DNA of 64,000 nucleotides from a bacterium. Its GTDB lineage: Bacteria; CAIWAD01. A program made the translations under genes and the position numbers. Within the stretch, counting starts at the first letter, position 1, and each line of letters opens with the position of its first letter. This document shows, piece after piece, positions 7,819 through 16,474 of the stretch. The notes under the pieces are model-generated. The model ran no database searches, was not told the DNA's origin, and saw only the letters and a list, made by a program, of their open reading frames with translations. The stretch is from assembly GCA_030685015.1 (NCBI GenBank), contig JAUXWS010000019.1, positions 1-64,000 on the forward strand. Reading direction: 5' to 3'.

Positions 7819-9202
7819 CGCGCCCTCCCCGCCGGATGAGGCGACCCCAGCCAGGGGGGGCCGGGAAACTGTCCGTGGCGTGGTCGTAGACCAGGCGGCC
7901 GCGCACCCAGGTCTGCCGCACGCGGGCGGTCAGGGGCCACCCCTCGAAGGGCGTGTAGCGGTTGCGATTGTGCAGCCGGACGGATTCAACCTGCCAGGGC
8001 CAGTCGTCGTCCAGCACCACGAAGTCCGCGTCATGCCGAGGCGCCAGCGCCCCCTTGCGGTCGGCCACGCCGAAAAAGCGCGCGGGGCCACCGCTCAGCA
8101 ACTCCACCAGCCGCTCGAGGGTGATGCGCCCTTGTTGCACCCCCACGCTGTAGAGCCAGGGCAGCATCAGCTCGGTGCCGGGAATGCCGCCGTAATCGGT
8201 CCGGAAGGAGCCCGTCTGTTTCTCCTGCGGCCACAGGCCGGCGGCGTGGTCGGTGGTCACGAAGGAGATCTCCCCCGTCTCCAGCCCCCACCACAGCCGT
8301 CGCCGGTCCTCCTCCTTCTTCACCGGGGGCGCCGTCTTGAGCACGCTGCCCATGATGGGGAAATGGTGGGTGGCGAAGGCGAGGTAGTGCGGACAGGTCT
8401 CGGCCGTCACCGGCACCCCTTCGCGCGCGGCCTCCCCCAGGCGGTCCAGGGCGTCGCCCGAACCCAGGTGGACGACATGGAGGTGGGCGCCGGTGCGCCG
8501 CGCCGCCGCGATGACCTGCTCCACAGCGCGGATCTCCGCCTCCGCGGGACGGGACAGCAGGTAGGCCCGCCAATCATCGGCGCCGTCCCGTCGCAGCTTC
8601 GCCTCACGCTCCGCGATGATTCCGTGGTCCTCGGCATGCACACCCAGGGGCAGGCCCAGCTCCCGGCAGGCCTCCGCCGCCGTCTCCATCTGGGCGGGCG
8701 TGAGAGCGGGAAAAGCGGCCATGCCGGAATGCAGGTAGCACTTGATGGCGGCCGCCCCGGCGCCGGCCAACTCGCGCAGGTAGCGCTTCCACGCGTTGTC
8801 ATGGGCCATCAGGTCGGCGCAGATGCCGCCCCAGAAGAGGAAGTCCACGTGGGCCTTGGGCGCCACCACGGCCAGTTTCGCCTCCAGAGCCGCGCCGTTG
8901 ATGACCGGCGGGATGGAGGTGCAGGGCATGTCCGCCACACAGGTGACGCCTCCCGCCGCCGCCGCCCTCGTGCCGGTGGCGAAGTCCTCGCGCCAGGTGT
9001 AACCGGGATCGTCGAAATGCACGTGGCCATCGATCACGCCCGGCAGGACGAGGGCGCCGCCCAGGTCGAGGGCCGGCCGCGCATCCCGTCGCCGACCGGC
9101 GGCGCTGAACCAGGCGAAGCGTCCGTCCTCCACCAGGAAGTCCGTGGGCCTGGTCTGGTTGACCCCCGCCGGGATGCGGGCATTGATGAAAAGCTGGGTC
9201 AT
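7811..9202 (-). CDS. hyuA: Dihydropyrimidinase/allantoinase-like hydrolase (HyuA type)
   Basis: A 463-residue cyclic amidohydrolase. The HxH metal motif is H60/H62 in GVIDGHVHFDDPG. The lysine likely to be carbamylated is K154 in AAIKCYLHSG. Further ligands lie in HAEDHG, HVVHLGS and TTDHA. Family members open hydantoin, dihydropyrimidine or allantoin rings, which fits opening of a ring intermediate of purine breakdown here. The ATG at 9202 overlaps the ygfK stop by ATGA. Longer upstream frame is present but belongs to the ygfK shadow. Confidence 0.85.
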   Translation of the reverse strand: MTQLFINARIPAGVNQTRPTDFLVEDGRFAWFSAAGRRRDARPALDLGGALVLPGVIDGHVHFDDPGYTWREDFATGTRAAAAGGVTCVADMPCTSIPPVINGAALEAKLAVVAPKAHVDFLFWGGICADLMAHDNAWKRYLRELAGAGAAAIKCYLHSGMAAFPALTPAQMETAAEACRELGLPLGVHAEDHGIIAEREAKLRRDGADDWRAYLLSRPAEAEIRAVEQVIAAARRTGAHLHVVHLGSGDALDRLGEAAREGVPVTAETCPHYLAFATHHFPIMGSVLKTAPPVKKEEDRRRLWWGLETGEISFVTTDHAAGLWPQEKQTGSFRTDYGGIPGTELMLPWLYSVGVQQGRITLERLVELLSGGPARFFGVADRKGALAPRHDADFVVLDDDWPWQVESVRLHNRNRYTPFEGWPLTARVRQTWVRGRLVYDHATDSFPAPPGWGRLIRRGGRDG

Positions 9203-11067
9203 GGCCGGCCCTCCCCCGCCTCGCGCAGCAAGCCCGCGGGATTCGATCCGTCCCGCGCCAGTCCCCGCCAGACGAGGAGGGCCCTCGCCAGCAGAGGCCG
9301 CAGGGCCGCCGGCAAAGCCCCGCCGCCCTCCGACGCGGGATGGCTCCCGCCGCCCGCCTCCAGCCGCCACTGGATCCCGTCATCAGTTGCGGCCAGACGC
9401 ACCCACCCGCCGTCCACCCGCCCCACCAGGGCGCCGGCCTCCCAGCACCAGCCCTCCAGCTCCGGGGAGGCGGCCTCCAGGCTGGCGCGGTCCTGATGCC
9501 AGCGCTCCTTCACACGCCAGGGGGCCCCTTCCTCCGGACACCAGGTCTCGCAGTTTGAGCAGGCGTTGCAGGCATCGGCCAGCACGCCGATCTGTCTCCG
9601 CTCGCGCAGGCCGCCGCCCGGCGGCGTCTCCCAGGAGAAGAGGGCCAGATTGGGGCAGGCCGGCAGGCAGAGGTCGCAGCTGAGGCAGTCCAGCCGCTCC
9701 AGCGCGCTCCCCACCTTGCACGGCGGCTTCATCACCTGGGAGGCCTGGTGGCGGGGATGCTCGGCGGCTCGCGCCGCCGCGTCCCGCATGCGGCGGACGC
9801 GCTCCCGCCAGACGGCCGCCTCGTCACCGCTCTCGCCCTGCCAGGCGGCGAGACTGGAGCAGCCGGCCGCGACCAGCCGCTCCTCGACCGCCGCCAGCAC
9901 GCGGGCCAGCCGTCCCTGCCCGCCCCGGCGCAGCAGATCCGTGCAGAGGGTGAGCGGCGCGAAGCCGCAGGCCAGCGTGTCCGCCGCGTTCAAGCGGTCC
10001 ACGCCCGCCGAGAAGGAAAGGGGCAGGGGATGGTCGAGGGCGGCCGCCACCCGCGCCGCCGCCGCCAGGGCAAGGGGGTGGAGGGGCGTGCCCGAGAGGT
10101 ACATGCGGGGTCCCGCCTCCGGGGGGAAAATCCGGGCGTCCCGCGCCACGACGAGGGTGTTGGTGAACTTGGCGCCCAGGTGGCGGCCCAGCTCCCCGGC
10201 CCGCCGGCGCAAGCGCCCGAGCAGGCGCACGGCGCCGTCCAGATCCAGGTCCTCGGCGATGGCGGAAGGGTCCAGTTCCAGGTGATGGTAGCCCAGCCGC
10301 TCATGAAGGAGGTGCCGCAGCTCCGCCAGGCCGAGCAGGGTGGGATTGAGCTTGACGATCACCGACCAGCCCTGTTCCAGCAAGTGGCCGGCGATGGCCT
10401 CGATCTCCCCCGGCGGACAGCCATGGAAGGTGGAGAGCGTGACACAATCGGCGATGGGGCCGGCCGGTGGATCCCCGGCCCAGGCGCGCAGCTCGGCGGG
10501 CAGCCCCCGCTCCAGATCCCGCCACCCCTCCGCGGGGCGGCGCAGCGCCTCCAGCGCAGCGCTCAGCGCAGGGCTGCGGACACCATCCAGCGAATAGCCC
10601 ACGCTGAGGTCGAGCACGGTGTCCAGGTCGGACCCCTCCGGCAGCGCGCCGCCCGCCCGTCCGCGCCGGAGGATCTCCAGCAGCCAGGCCGCCTTCTGGT
10701 ACTCGCGGACACTCACGGGCAACGACAGTTCCTGGCTCCATTCCACGTTGAGGCCGTAATGGGGAACGTGGATGCAGGGCCGGGGAATGTTCAGGCGGTC
10801 CAGCACCTGGATCGTCTTCAGCTCGAAGACGCGGGCGCCGGCCAGCCAGCCCTGGACCATGTTCTGGGCAAGCTGGGTGTGGGGGCCCGCCGCCGGCCCG
10901 CAGGGATTGGCCGCCCGCCGGCCGGCATGGTGGAAGGAGAGGTCGAGGCCGGGCCGCGGGCGGTGCCAGTCCCGGCGCGGCAGTTCGAAGACGGCGACGC
11001 CGGACTCCAGCTCATGACGCAGGCGGTGCAGCAGCGCCGCGAAGGGAAAGGGGCGCAGACCGTTCAC
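9199..11067 (-). CDS. ygfK: YgfK-like flavo-iron-sulfur oxidoreductase, short form
   Basis: A 622-residue protein with a TIM-barrel domain like dihydroorotate dehydrogenase (residues about 1-440, for example GVRSPAL and CPPGEIEAI). Two 4Fe-4S motifs follow: CLSCDLCLPACP near residue 460 and CNACSNCETWCP near 500. The E. coli YgfK is about 1,030 residues and carries an additional NAD(P)H/FAD module of the glutamate synthase small-subunit type. That module is missing here. YgfK is thought to reduce a purine ring intermediate or pass electrons for the hydroxylases. Start is GTG at 11067, overlapping the xdhD stop by GTGA. Confidence 0.82.
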   Translation of the reverse strand: MNGLRPFPFAALLHRLRHELESGVAVFELPRRDWHRPRPGLDLSFHHAGRRAANPCGPAAGPHTQLAQNMVQGWLAGARVFELKTIQVLDRLNIPRPCIHVPHYGLNVEWSQELSLPVSVREYQKAAWLLEILRRGRAGGALPEGSDLDTVLDLSVGYSLDGVRSPALSAALEALRRPAEGWRDLERGLPAELRAWAGDPPAGPIADCVTLSTFHGCPPGEIEAIAGHLLEQGWSVIVKLNPTLLGLAELRHLLHERLGYHHLELDPSAIAEDLDLDGAVRLLGRLRRRAGELGRHLGAKFTNTLVVARDARIFPPEAGPRMYLSGTPLHPLALAAAARVAAALDHPLPLSFSAGVDRLNAADTLACGFAPLTLCTDLLRRGGQGRLARVLAAVEERLVAAGCSSLAAWQGESGDEAAVWRERVRRMRDAAARAAEHPRHQASQVMKPPCKVGSALERLDCLSCDLCLPACPNLALFSWETPPGGGLRERRQIGVLADACNACSNCETWCPEEGAPWRVKERWHQDRASLEAASPELEGWCWEAGALVGRVDGGWVRLAATDDGIQWRLEAGGGSHPASEGGGALPAALRPLLARALLVWRGLARDGSNPAGLLREAGEGRP

Positions 11068-13676
11068 GAGCGGCTCCGTCCACCGACGGGATCAGGACGC
11101 AGGCAGCGGGCCTTGTCCTCCCGCATGGGCAGGCGGGTGCGGGGGCGGCCGTCCCAGGCACGCAGCGCCGAGGCGACGGCGGCGGCGGTGGGCACAAGCC
11201 CGACCTCGCCCACGCCCTTCACGCCATAGCCGCCGATCTCGTCGGGCTCCTCGATCAGGATCACATCCAGCTCGGGCGTCTCCGCGGCGCGCAGCACGCC
11301 GCAATCCTTGAGGCGCAGGCTGTGGGGGCGGCCGCCCGTGCAGGGGAAGTCCTCGCTCAGGGCGTAGCCCAACCCCATGTGCAGGCTGCCCTCGATCTGG
11401 CCGCGGCAGCTGGCCGGGTTGATCGCCCGCCCCACGTCGTGGGCGGCCGTGATCCGGCGGATGCGCCCGTCCGGCTCCAGCTCGACCACCTGGGCGGCGT
11501 AGGAGAAGGTCATGTGGGTGACCGGCTCGGGCACGTCCGCCCCCGGCGCCGTGGTGATGTCGCAGAGGAATTCGCCCAGGAACTCGCGGCCGGCCAACTC
11601 CTCCAGCGGCCTCTCGCGCAAGGCGAGGGCCAGCTCCCGGCCCGCCCGCCCCGCCGCCGCGCCGGCCAGCGCGGTGGCGCGGGAGGCGGTGGTCATGCCG
11701 CAGAGCAGGGCCAGCTCGCTCAGCGTCGCCACCTCCATGCGCTCAACGGGAATCCCGGTCTCCTCGTGAACGATCTGGCGCAGGATGGTGAACAAACCCT
11801 GGCCCATCTCGGTGAAGCCGGTGTGCAGCTGCAGGCGGCCGCCGGGCAGGACGCGCAGGCGCACGCGGCCCGTGTCCACCAGGCCGTTGCCGATGCCCGT
11901 GTTCTTGATGCCCAGGGCCAGTCCGGCGCAGGCGGCGCCCTGGAAGACGGGGCGCACCGCCTCCAGGCAGCGGGCCAGCCCCTTCACGCTGCCGGTCATG
12001 AGCTGGCCCGTGGCGAAGCGGTCGCCGGGGTGGAGGATGTTGCGGCGGCGCATCTCCCAGCGGTCGATCCCCAGCCGCGCCGCCAGCTCGTCCAGCACGC
12101 CCTCGATGGCGAAGGCCGCCTGGTTGGCGCCAAAGCCCCGCATGGCGCCGCAGGGCGGGTTGTTGGTGTAGACGGCCCGGGCCTCCACGTCCACGGCGGG
12201 CACGCGGTAGGGGCCGCAGCTGTGGCCGGCGGCCCGCTCCAGCACCTTGCCCCCCACCGAGGCGTAGGCGCCCGTGTCGCCCACGATGCGGACGCGCGCC
12301 GCCCGCAAGCGCCCGTCGCGGTCGGCGCCCACCTCGTAGCGAAGACGTAGCGGGTGACGCTTGGGATGGAGGCGCAGCGACTCTTCGCGGCTCAGCACCA
12401 GCTTGACTGGTCTCCGCAGCAGCCAGGCGGCCAGGGCGGCATGGCCCTGGACGGAGAGATCCTCCTTGCCGCCGAACGCGCCGCCGTTGGGCACCAGCTC
12501 GACCATCACCTGGGCGAGGGGAAGGCCGAGCAGGGCGGCGATCTGGCGCTGGTCGTCGTGGACGCCCTGGCCGGGGCTGAAGACGCGCAGGCCCTCGCCC
12601 TCCGGCTCGGCCAGGCAGCCCTCCGGCTCGAGGAAGGCGTGCTCGATGCGCTGGGTCTCGAAGTCCAGGCGCACCACGACGGCCGATCCGGCCAGCCCCC
12701 CCGCCACGTCGCCGCGGGCGAAAGCGCAGGTCTCAAGCAGGTTGCCGCCGGGATGAAGGGCCGGCGCCTCCGGCGCCAGGGCCTCCTCCGGATCCGTCAG
12801 CGGGGTCAGTTCCTCCCACTCGCACTGCACCAGGCCCGCCGCCCGGCGCGCCGCCTGGCGGCTCTCCGCCACCACGACCGCCACCACGTCCCCAACGCAG
12901 CGGCTGCACTCACCCTGGGCCACCAGCAGCGGCCAGTCGGCCACGATGAGGCCGGTGTGACGGCTTCCCGGGATGTCCCGCCAGGTGAGGACGCGCCGCA
13001 CGCCGGGGGCGGCGGCCGCCGCCGCGCAGTCCAGCCGGCGCAGGAGGGCGCGGGGATGGGCGGCGAAGGCGAGGGCGGCGTGGAGCAGGCCCGGCCGTTC
13101 CAGGTCCGCCACGAAGGGACGCTCGCCCAGCGTCAGGGCCGCGCCCTGATAGCGTGGCTGGTCGCCGCCGATGCCCTGGGCGGGATCCCCGCAGCAGGAA
13201 GCCTCCCCCTCCCGCCGCAACCCGGCCAGGCGGGAGGCCGCCCGTTCGATGCTCTTGTAGCCCGTGCAGCGGCACAGGTGGCCGGCCAGGGCGCGCCGCA
13301 CCTCGGGCAAGGACGGGTCCGGATTGCGCTCGAGCAGCGCGTGGAGGCGAAGGGCGATGCCCGGCGTGCAGAAGCCGCACTGGACGGCGTGCTCCTCGGT
13401 GAAGGCCCGCGCCAGCAGCCGCCTCTCACGCACGGGCAGGCCCTCCAGGGTGCGCGCGTGGCGCCCCGCCACTTGCTCCGGAGACTTGAGGCAGGCCAGG
13501 ACGGGGCGGTCGTCGAGCAGGATCATGCAGCAGCCGCAGACACCTTGCGGCGCGCAACCGTCCTTGAGGGAGCGCAGGCCCAGGCCCTCGCGCAGCAGGT
13601 CGAGCAGCGTCTGCCCTTCCTCGGGCACCGCCTCCACCGGCCGCCCGTTCAAGGTGAAGGAAATGGGGCCACTCAT
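11064..13676 (-). CDS. xdhD: Selenium-dependent xanthine dehydrogenase-like fusion protein (XdhD type)
   Basis: An 870-residue fusion. The N-terminus has two 2Fe-2S domains (CAPQGVCGCC at residues 41-50; CGFCTPG and CRCTGY near 110-150). The remainder is the molybdopterin hydroxylase domain, with GGAFGGKED, CGAMRGFGANQ and the catalytic glutamate in GVKGVGEVG near the C-terminus. It hydroxylates purines using the molybdenum centre; family members need a labile selenium ligand, not selenocysteine. ATG at 13676 follows GAGGAGGGCAGTGC and overlaps the mocA stop by ATGA. There is no FAD domain, so electrons must leave through a partner such as the separate FAD subunit or YgfK. Confidence 0.87.
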   Translation of the reverse strand: MSGPISFTLNGRPVEAVPEEGQTLLDLLREGLGLRSLKDGCAPQGVCGCCMILLDDRPVLACLKSPEQVAGRHARTLEGLPVRERRLLARAFTEEHAVQCGFCTPGIALRLHALLERNPDPSLPEVRRALAGHLCRCTGYKSIERAASRLAGLRREGEASCCGDPAQGIGGDQPRYQGAALTLGERPFVADLERPGLLHAALAFAAHPRALLRRLDCAAAAAAPGVRRVLTWRDIPGSRHTGLIVADWPLLVAQGECSRCVGDVVAVVVAESRQAARRAAGLVQCEWEELTPLTDPEEALAPEAPALHPGGNLLETCAFARGDVAGGLAGSAVVVRLDFETQRIEHAFLEPEGCLAEPEGEGLRVFSPGQGVHDDQRQIAALLGLPLAQVMVELVPNGGAFGGKEDLSVQGHAALAAWLLRRPVKLVLSREESLRLHPKRHPLRLRYEVGADRDGRLRAARVRIVGDTGAYASVGGKVLERAAGHSCGPYRVPAVDVEARAVYTNNPPCGAMRGFGANQAAFAIEGVLDELAARLGIDRWEMRRRNILHPGDRFATGQLMTGSVKGLARCLEAVRPVFQGAACAGLALGIKNTGIGNGLVDTGRVRLRVLPGGRLQLHTGFTEMGQGLFTILRQIVHEETGIPVERMEVATLSELALLCGMTTASRATALAGAAAGRAGRELALALRERPLEELAGREFLGEFLCDITTAPGADVPEPVTHMTFSYAAQVVELEPDGRIRRITAAHDVGRAINPASCRGQIEGSLHMGLGYALSEDFPCTGGRPHSLRLKDCGVLRAAETPELDVILIEEPDEIGGYGVKGVGEVGLVPTAAAVASALRAWDGRPRTRLPMREDKARCLRPDPVGGRSRS

Positions 13677-14314
13677 GCACTGCCCTCCTCGGCCGCATTG
13701 GCGCGTGTCCAGGCGACCCACTCCTCCGGCGTGTTGAGGTTGATGCGGCAGCAGGGGTCCTCCGCCGCTCCCCGCGCCAAGCTGCCGTCAAAGTCCAGCT
13801 CGCGCAGCAGCAGGTCCAGCCGCTGCCCCTCCCCCGGCGCGTCGGCCAGGCGCTGCAGCACGTAGCGCCCCAGCCAGACCGGGTGGCCGCCCCCCTCCGG
13901 CACCGCCGCCTCGCAGCCCCGCGTCGTGGCCGCCGCGGCCAGATCCCGCCACAGCTCCGGCCCGGGCGCCGGCACGTCCACCGGCAGCCAGAAGGCGCCG
14001 CCCGCCCCCTCCAGCACGGCCCACTGCGCCGCCAGGCGCAGGCTGCTGGACATGGGCGCCGCCGTGTCGGGCTGCACCAGCGTCTTGAGTCGCAGGCCCA
14101 GGGCGCCCGCCTCGCCCAGCCACTCCAGGTCGCGTGACTCGTCCAGCGCCTCGGGCAGCACGACCAGCACGCGCCAACCGCCGCTGGCGGCGAAGCGCCG
14201 CAACTGCCAGAGAATCCAGGGCGCGCCGCGGTAGGGCAACAGGTGCTTGGGCCGCCCCATCCGGCGCGAGCGGCCGCCCGCCCCCAGCAGGAGCGGAATG
14301 TCGGCCGTGCTCAC
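13673..14314 (-). CDS. mocA: Molybdenum cofactor cytidylyl/nucleotidyltransferase (MocA type)
   Basis: A 213-residue MobA-like GT-A fold protein. The nucleotide-binding signature LLGAGGRSRRMGRPKHLLPY fits LxAGxSxRMGxxK. A later PVDVPAPGP segment holds the metal-binding acidic site. MocA proteins add CMP to molybdopterin for xanthine dehydrogenase-type enzymes, and all their clients are encoded next to it. The start is GTG at 14314 with GGGGAGG upstream. It overlaps the XdhC-family stop by GTGA, so the longer upstream frame is not used. Confidence 0.85.
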   Translation of the reverse strand: MSTADIPLLLGAGGRSRRMGRPKHLLPYRGAPWILWQLRRFAASGGWRVLVVLPEALDESRDLEWLGEAGALGLRLKTLVQPDTAAPMSSSLRLAAQWAVLEGAGGAFWLPVDVPAPGPELWRDLAAAATTRGCEAAVPEGGGHPVWLGRYVLQRLADAPGEGQRLDLLLRELDFDGSLARGAAEDPCCRINLNTPEEWVAWTRANAAEEGSA

Positions 14315-15120
14315 GACGCCTCCCCGGCGGCCGCGTCGGTGGAGGGCCAGGTCCCGGTGCGTGCGAGCAAGGCCTCCGCCACCAGCAGGTGCTGGGCCAT
14401 GGCGATGGCCACCTCCCGCGGCGCTTTGCCGGCCCGGGAGTCGCCCACGGGGCAGCAGACCCGTTCCAGCGCATCGGCCGGCAGGCCTTCCCGCAGCAGG
14501 GTGGCGCGGAAGGAACTCCACTTGTGGCGGCTGCCGATCAAGCCCAACCAGGCGATGGGCATCGTGAGCAAGTCCCGCAGCAGGGCCAGATCCAGCTCGT
14601 GCGAGTGGGTGAGGATGAGCACAAGATCACGTCGCGGGTCGGGCTGCAGTTGGCGCACATAGGCCAGGGGATCCTGCTCGTGGCGGTGGACGGTGGCGGG
14701 CAGGCCCTCGCGCTGGATCCACTCCGGCCGGGCATCGACCAACTCGAGGCGCAGGCGCGTACCCGCCAGGACAAACGCCAGTTCGCGGGCCACGTGGCCG
14801 GCGCCCAGCACGTGGAGGCGCGGCCCGGCGAAGAGGGGTTCCAGCAGCAGCTCGACCATGCCGCCGCAGCATTGGCCCTGGGCGGCCAGGGGCAAGCGCA
14901 GGGATTCCAGCGTCCCGCCCATCACGGCCTGCGCCCGCTCCAGCACGGCGGCCTCCAGGGCGCCGCCCCCCACCGTGCCCCACTGGCGGCCATCGGCGGC
15001 GAGGATCAGCTTGGCGCCCACCGGGGCCGGGGTGGAGCCGCCACCGCCCGTCAGGGTCGCCAGCACGCAGGGAGTCCCGGCCCGGGCCAGCTCGGCCAGC
15101 GCTTCCGTCCAGTTCCACAT
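14311..15120 (-). CDS. XdhC/CoxI-family molybdoenzyme maturation factor
   Basis: A 269-residue protein with the XdhC layout. The N-terminal domain has ATLTGGGGSTP and the cofactor-binding QGQCCGG motif. A Rossmann domain beginning LHVLGAGHVARELA follows. XdhC proteins bind the molybdenum cofactor, promote its sulfuration and insert it into the hydroxylase. In related clusters a similar protein (YqeB) is proposed to handle selenium. Its ATG shares a base with the stop of the FAD subunit (TGATG). Confidence 0.87.
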   Translation of the reverse strand: MWNWTEALAELARAGTPCVLATLTGGGGSTPAPVGAKLILAADGRQWGTVGGGALEAAVLERAQAVMGGTLESLRLPLAAQGQCCGGMVELLLEPLFAGPRLHVLGAGHVARELAFVLAGTRLRLELVDARPEWIQREGLPATVHRHEQDPLAYVRQLQPDPRRDLVLILTHSHELDLALLRDLLTMPIAWLGLIGSRHKWSSFRATLLREGLPADALERVCCPVGDSRAGKAPREVAIAMAQHLLVAEALLARTGTWPSTDAAAGEAS

Positions 15121-15983
15121 CAGCCCGTCTCCCCGGCCCGCCGCAGGAAAGCGAGCAGCAGATTGCCCGCCACCCGGCGGCGATAGGCCGCCGTGGAGCG
15201 GATGTCGTCGATGGGGCGGATCTCGTCCTGCAGGCGGGCCACCGCCTCATCCTGCCAGCCCGTCTCGCCGGCGTGGAAGGCCAGGTAGTTCTCCGTCTCG
15301 CGGCAGCGCAGGGGGATGGGCGCCACGCTGCCCAGCCCGATGCGGCAGTGGAGACGACCCTCCCGCCAGGCGCCGGCCGCCGCCAGCACCACCTTGGAGA
15401 TGGCCTGGGCGCGGCGCGCGCCCACCTTGCGGAACCAGGCCACCGGCGCCCCCGGCCGCGGCAGGTGGATGGAATGGATCACCTCTCCCGGCGCCAGGGC
15501 CGTGCGCCGGTAATCAAGGAAGAAGTCCTCCACCGCCAGGCGGCGGCGTCCCCGGCGCGAGGCCAGCTCCAGCTCCGCCCCGTGGGCGATGAGGGCCGGC
15601 ACGCTGTCCGCCGCCGGCGAGGCGTTGCCCAGGTTGCCGCCCAGGCTGCCCCGCTCCTGGATGGCCCGCGCCCCGATGTTCCGCGCCGCTTCCGCCAGCA
15701 GGGGGAACTCGGCGCGGATCCGCCCGTGGTCGCGGATCTCGGCGAAGGGCGTGGCGGCGCCGATGACAACGGACTCCGGCTCCACCGCGATGCCGCACAG
15801 TCCGGGCAGGCCCCACAGATCCAGCAAGCGGCGTGGCCCCAATAGCCCGGCCTCATGCAGCACCATCACGTCGGTGCCGCCACAGAGGAGCGTCCACCCC
15901 GCCGCCTCGTCCGCCAGCAGATCCAGCGCCTGGGCCAGCGAGAACGGTCGGCGGATCTCCAGATCGACGGCCGCGCCCCTCAT
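15120..15983 (-). CDS. xdhB: FAD-binding subunit of a molybdenum hydroxylase
   Basis: A 287-residue FAD subunit of the xanthine dehydrogenase/CO dehydrogenase medium-subunit family. The two FAD motifs are clear: LLCGGTDVMV near residue 32 and ERGSLGGNLGNASPAADS near residue 110. The C-terminal CO_deh_flav_C-like domain follows. It takes electrons from the 2Fe-2S subunit encoded upstream. ATGA overlap with that gene. Gene-letter usage differs among organisms, so the symbol means the FAD subunit. Confidence 0.88.
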   Translation of the reverse strand: MRGAAVDLEIRRPFSLAQALDLLADEAAGWTLLCGGTDVMVLHEAGLLGPRRLLDLWGLPGLCGIAVEPESVVIGAATPFAEIRDHGRIRAEFPLLAEAARNIGARAIQERGSLGGNLGNASPAADSVPALIAHGAELELASRRGRRRLAVEDFFLDYRRTALAPGEVIHSIHLPRPGAPVAWFRKVGARRAQAISKVVLAAAGAWREGRLHCRIGLGSVAPIPLRCRETENYLAFHAGETGWQDEAVARLQDEIRPIDDIRSTAAYRRRVAGNLLLAFLRRAGETG

Positions 15984-16474
15984 GCCGGGCCTCCCCCGTC
16001 CTCCCCGCGCAGCAAAGCCGCCGCCGCCCGCACGCCGGCCACGATCTTGACGTAGCCCGTGCAGCGGCAGAGGTTGCCCGCGAGGGCCTCGCGGATCTCT
16101 TCCAGCGAAGGGTCGGCCCGCCGTTTCAGCAAGGCGCCGGCGGCCAGCACCATGCCCGGCGTGCAGATGCCGCACTGGGCGCCCGCCTGCTCCAGGAAGC
16201 CGCGTTGCAGGGCGGCCAGCTCGCGGTCGGCGGCGGCGCCCTCGATGGTGAGGAGCACGGCGCCCTCCGCCTGGGCGGCCGGCACAAGGCAGCTGTTGAC
16301 AAGCCGTCCGTTCATCAGCACGGCGCAGGCCCCGCACTCCCCTTCGCCGCACCCCTCCTTGACGCCGGTGCGGCCCAGCCCGCGCAGGAGATCGAGCAGG
16401 CGCGTCCCTGGCAGGCAGTCAACCTTGCAGGGATCTCCATTGAGGGTGAAGGCGAGACGAATGGGCTCAGGCAC
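15980..16474 (-). CDS. xdhC: 2Fe-2S subunit of a molybdenum hydroxylase
   Basis: A 164-residue small subunit. The N-terminal plant-type ferredoxin cluster is CGEGECGAC with a fourth cysteine in LVNSC. The C-terminal cluster is CGICTPG with CRCTGY. It carries electrons between the molybdenum subunit (encoded upstream, 8-base overlap) and the FAD subunit (downstream). Length and spacing are typical. The symbol follows E. coli naming for the Fe-S subunit. Confidence 0.9.
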   Translation of the reverse strand: MPEPIRLAFTLNGDPCKVDCLPGTRLLDLLRGLGRTGVKEGCGEGECGACAVLMNGRLVNSCLVPAAQAEGAVLLTIEGAAADRELAALQRGFLEQAGAQCGICTPGMVLAAGALLKRRADPSLEEIREALAGNLCRCTGYVKIVAGVRAAAALLRGEDGGGPA

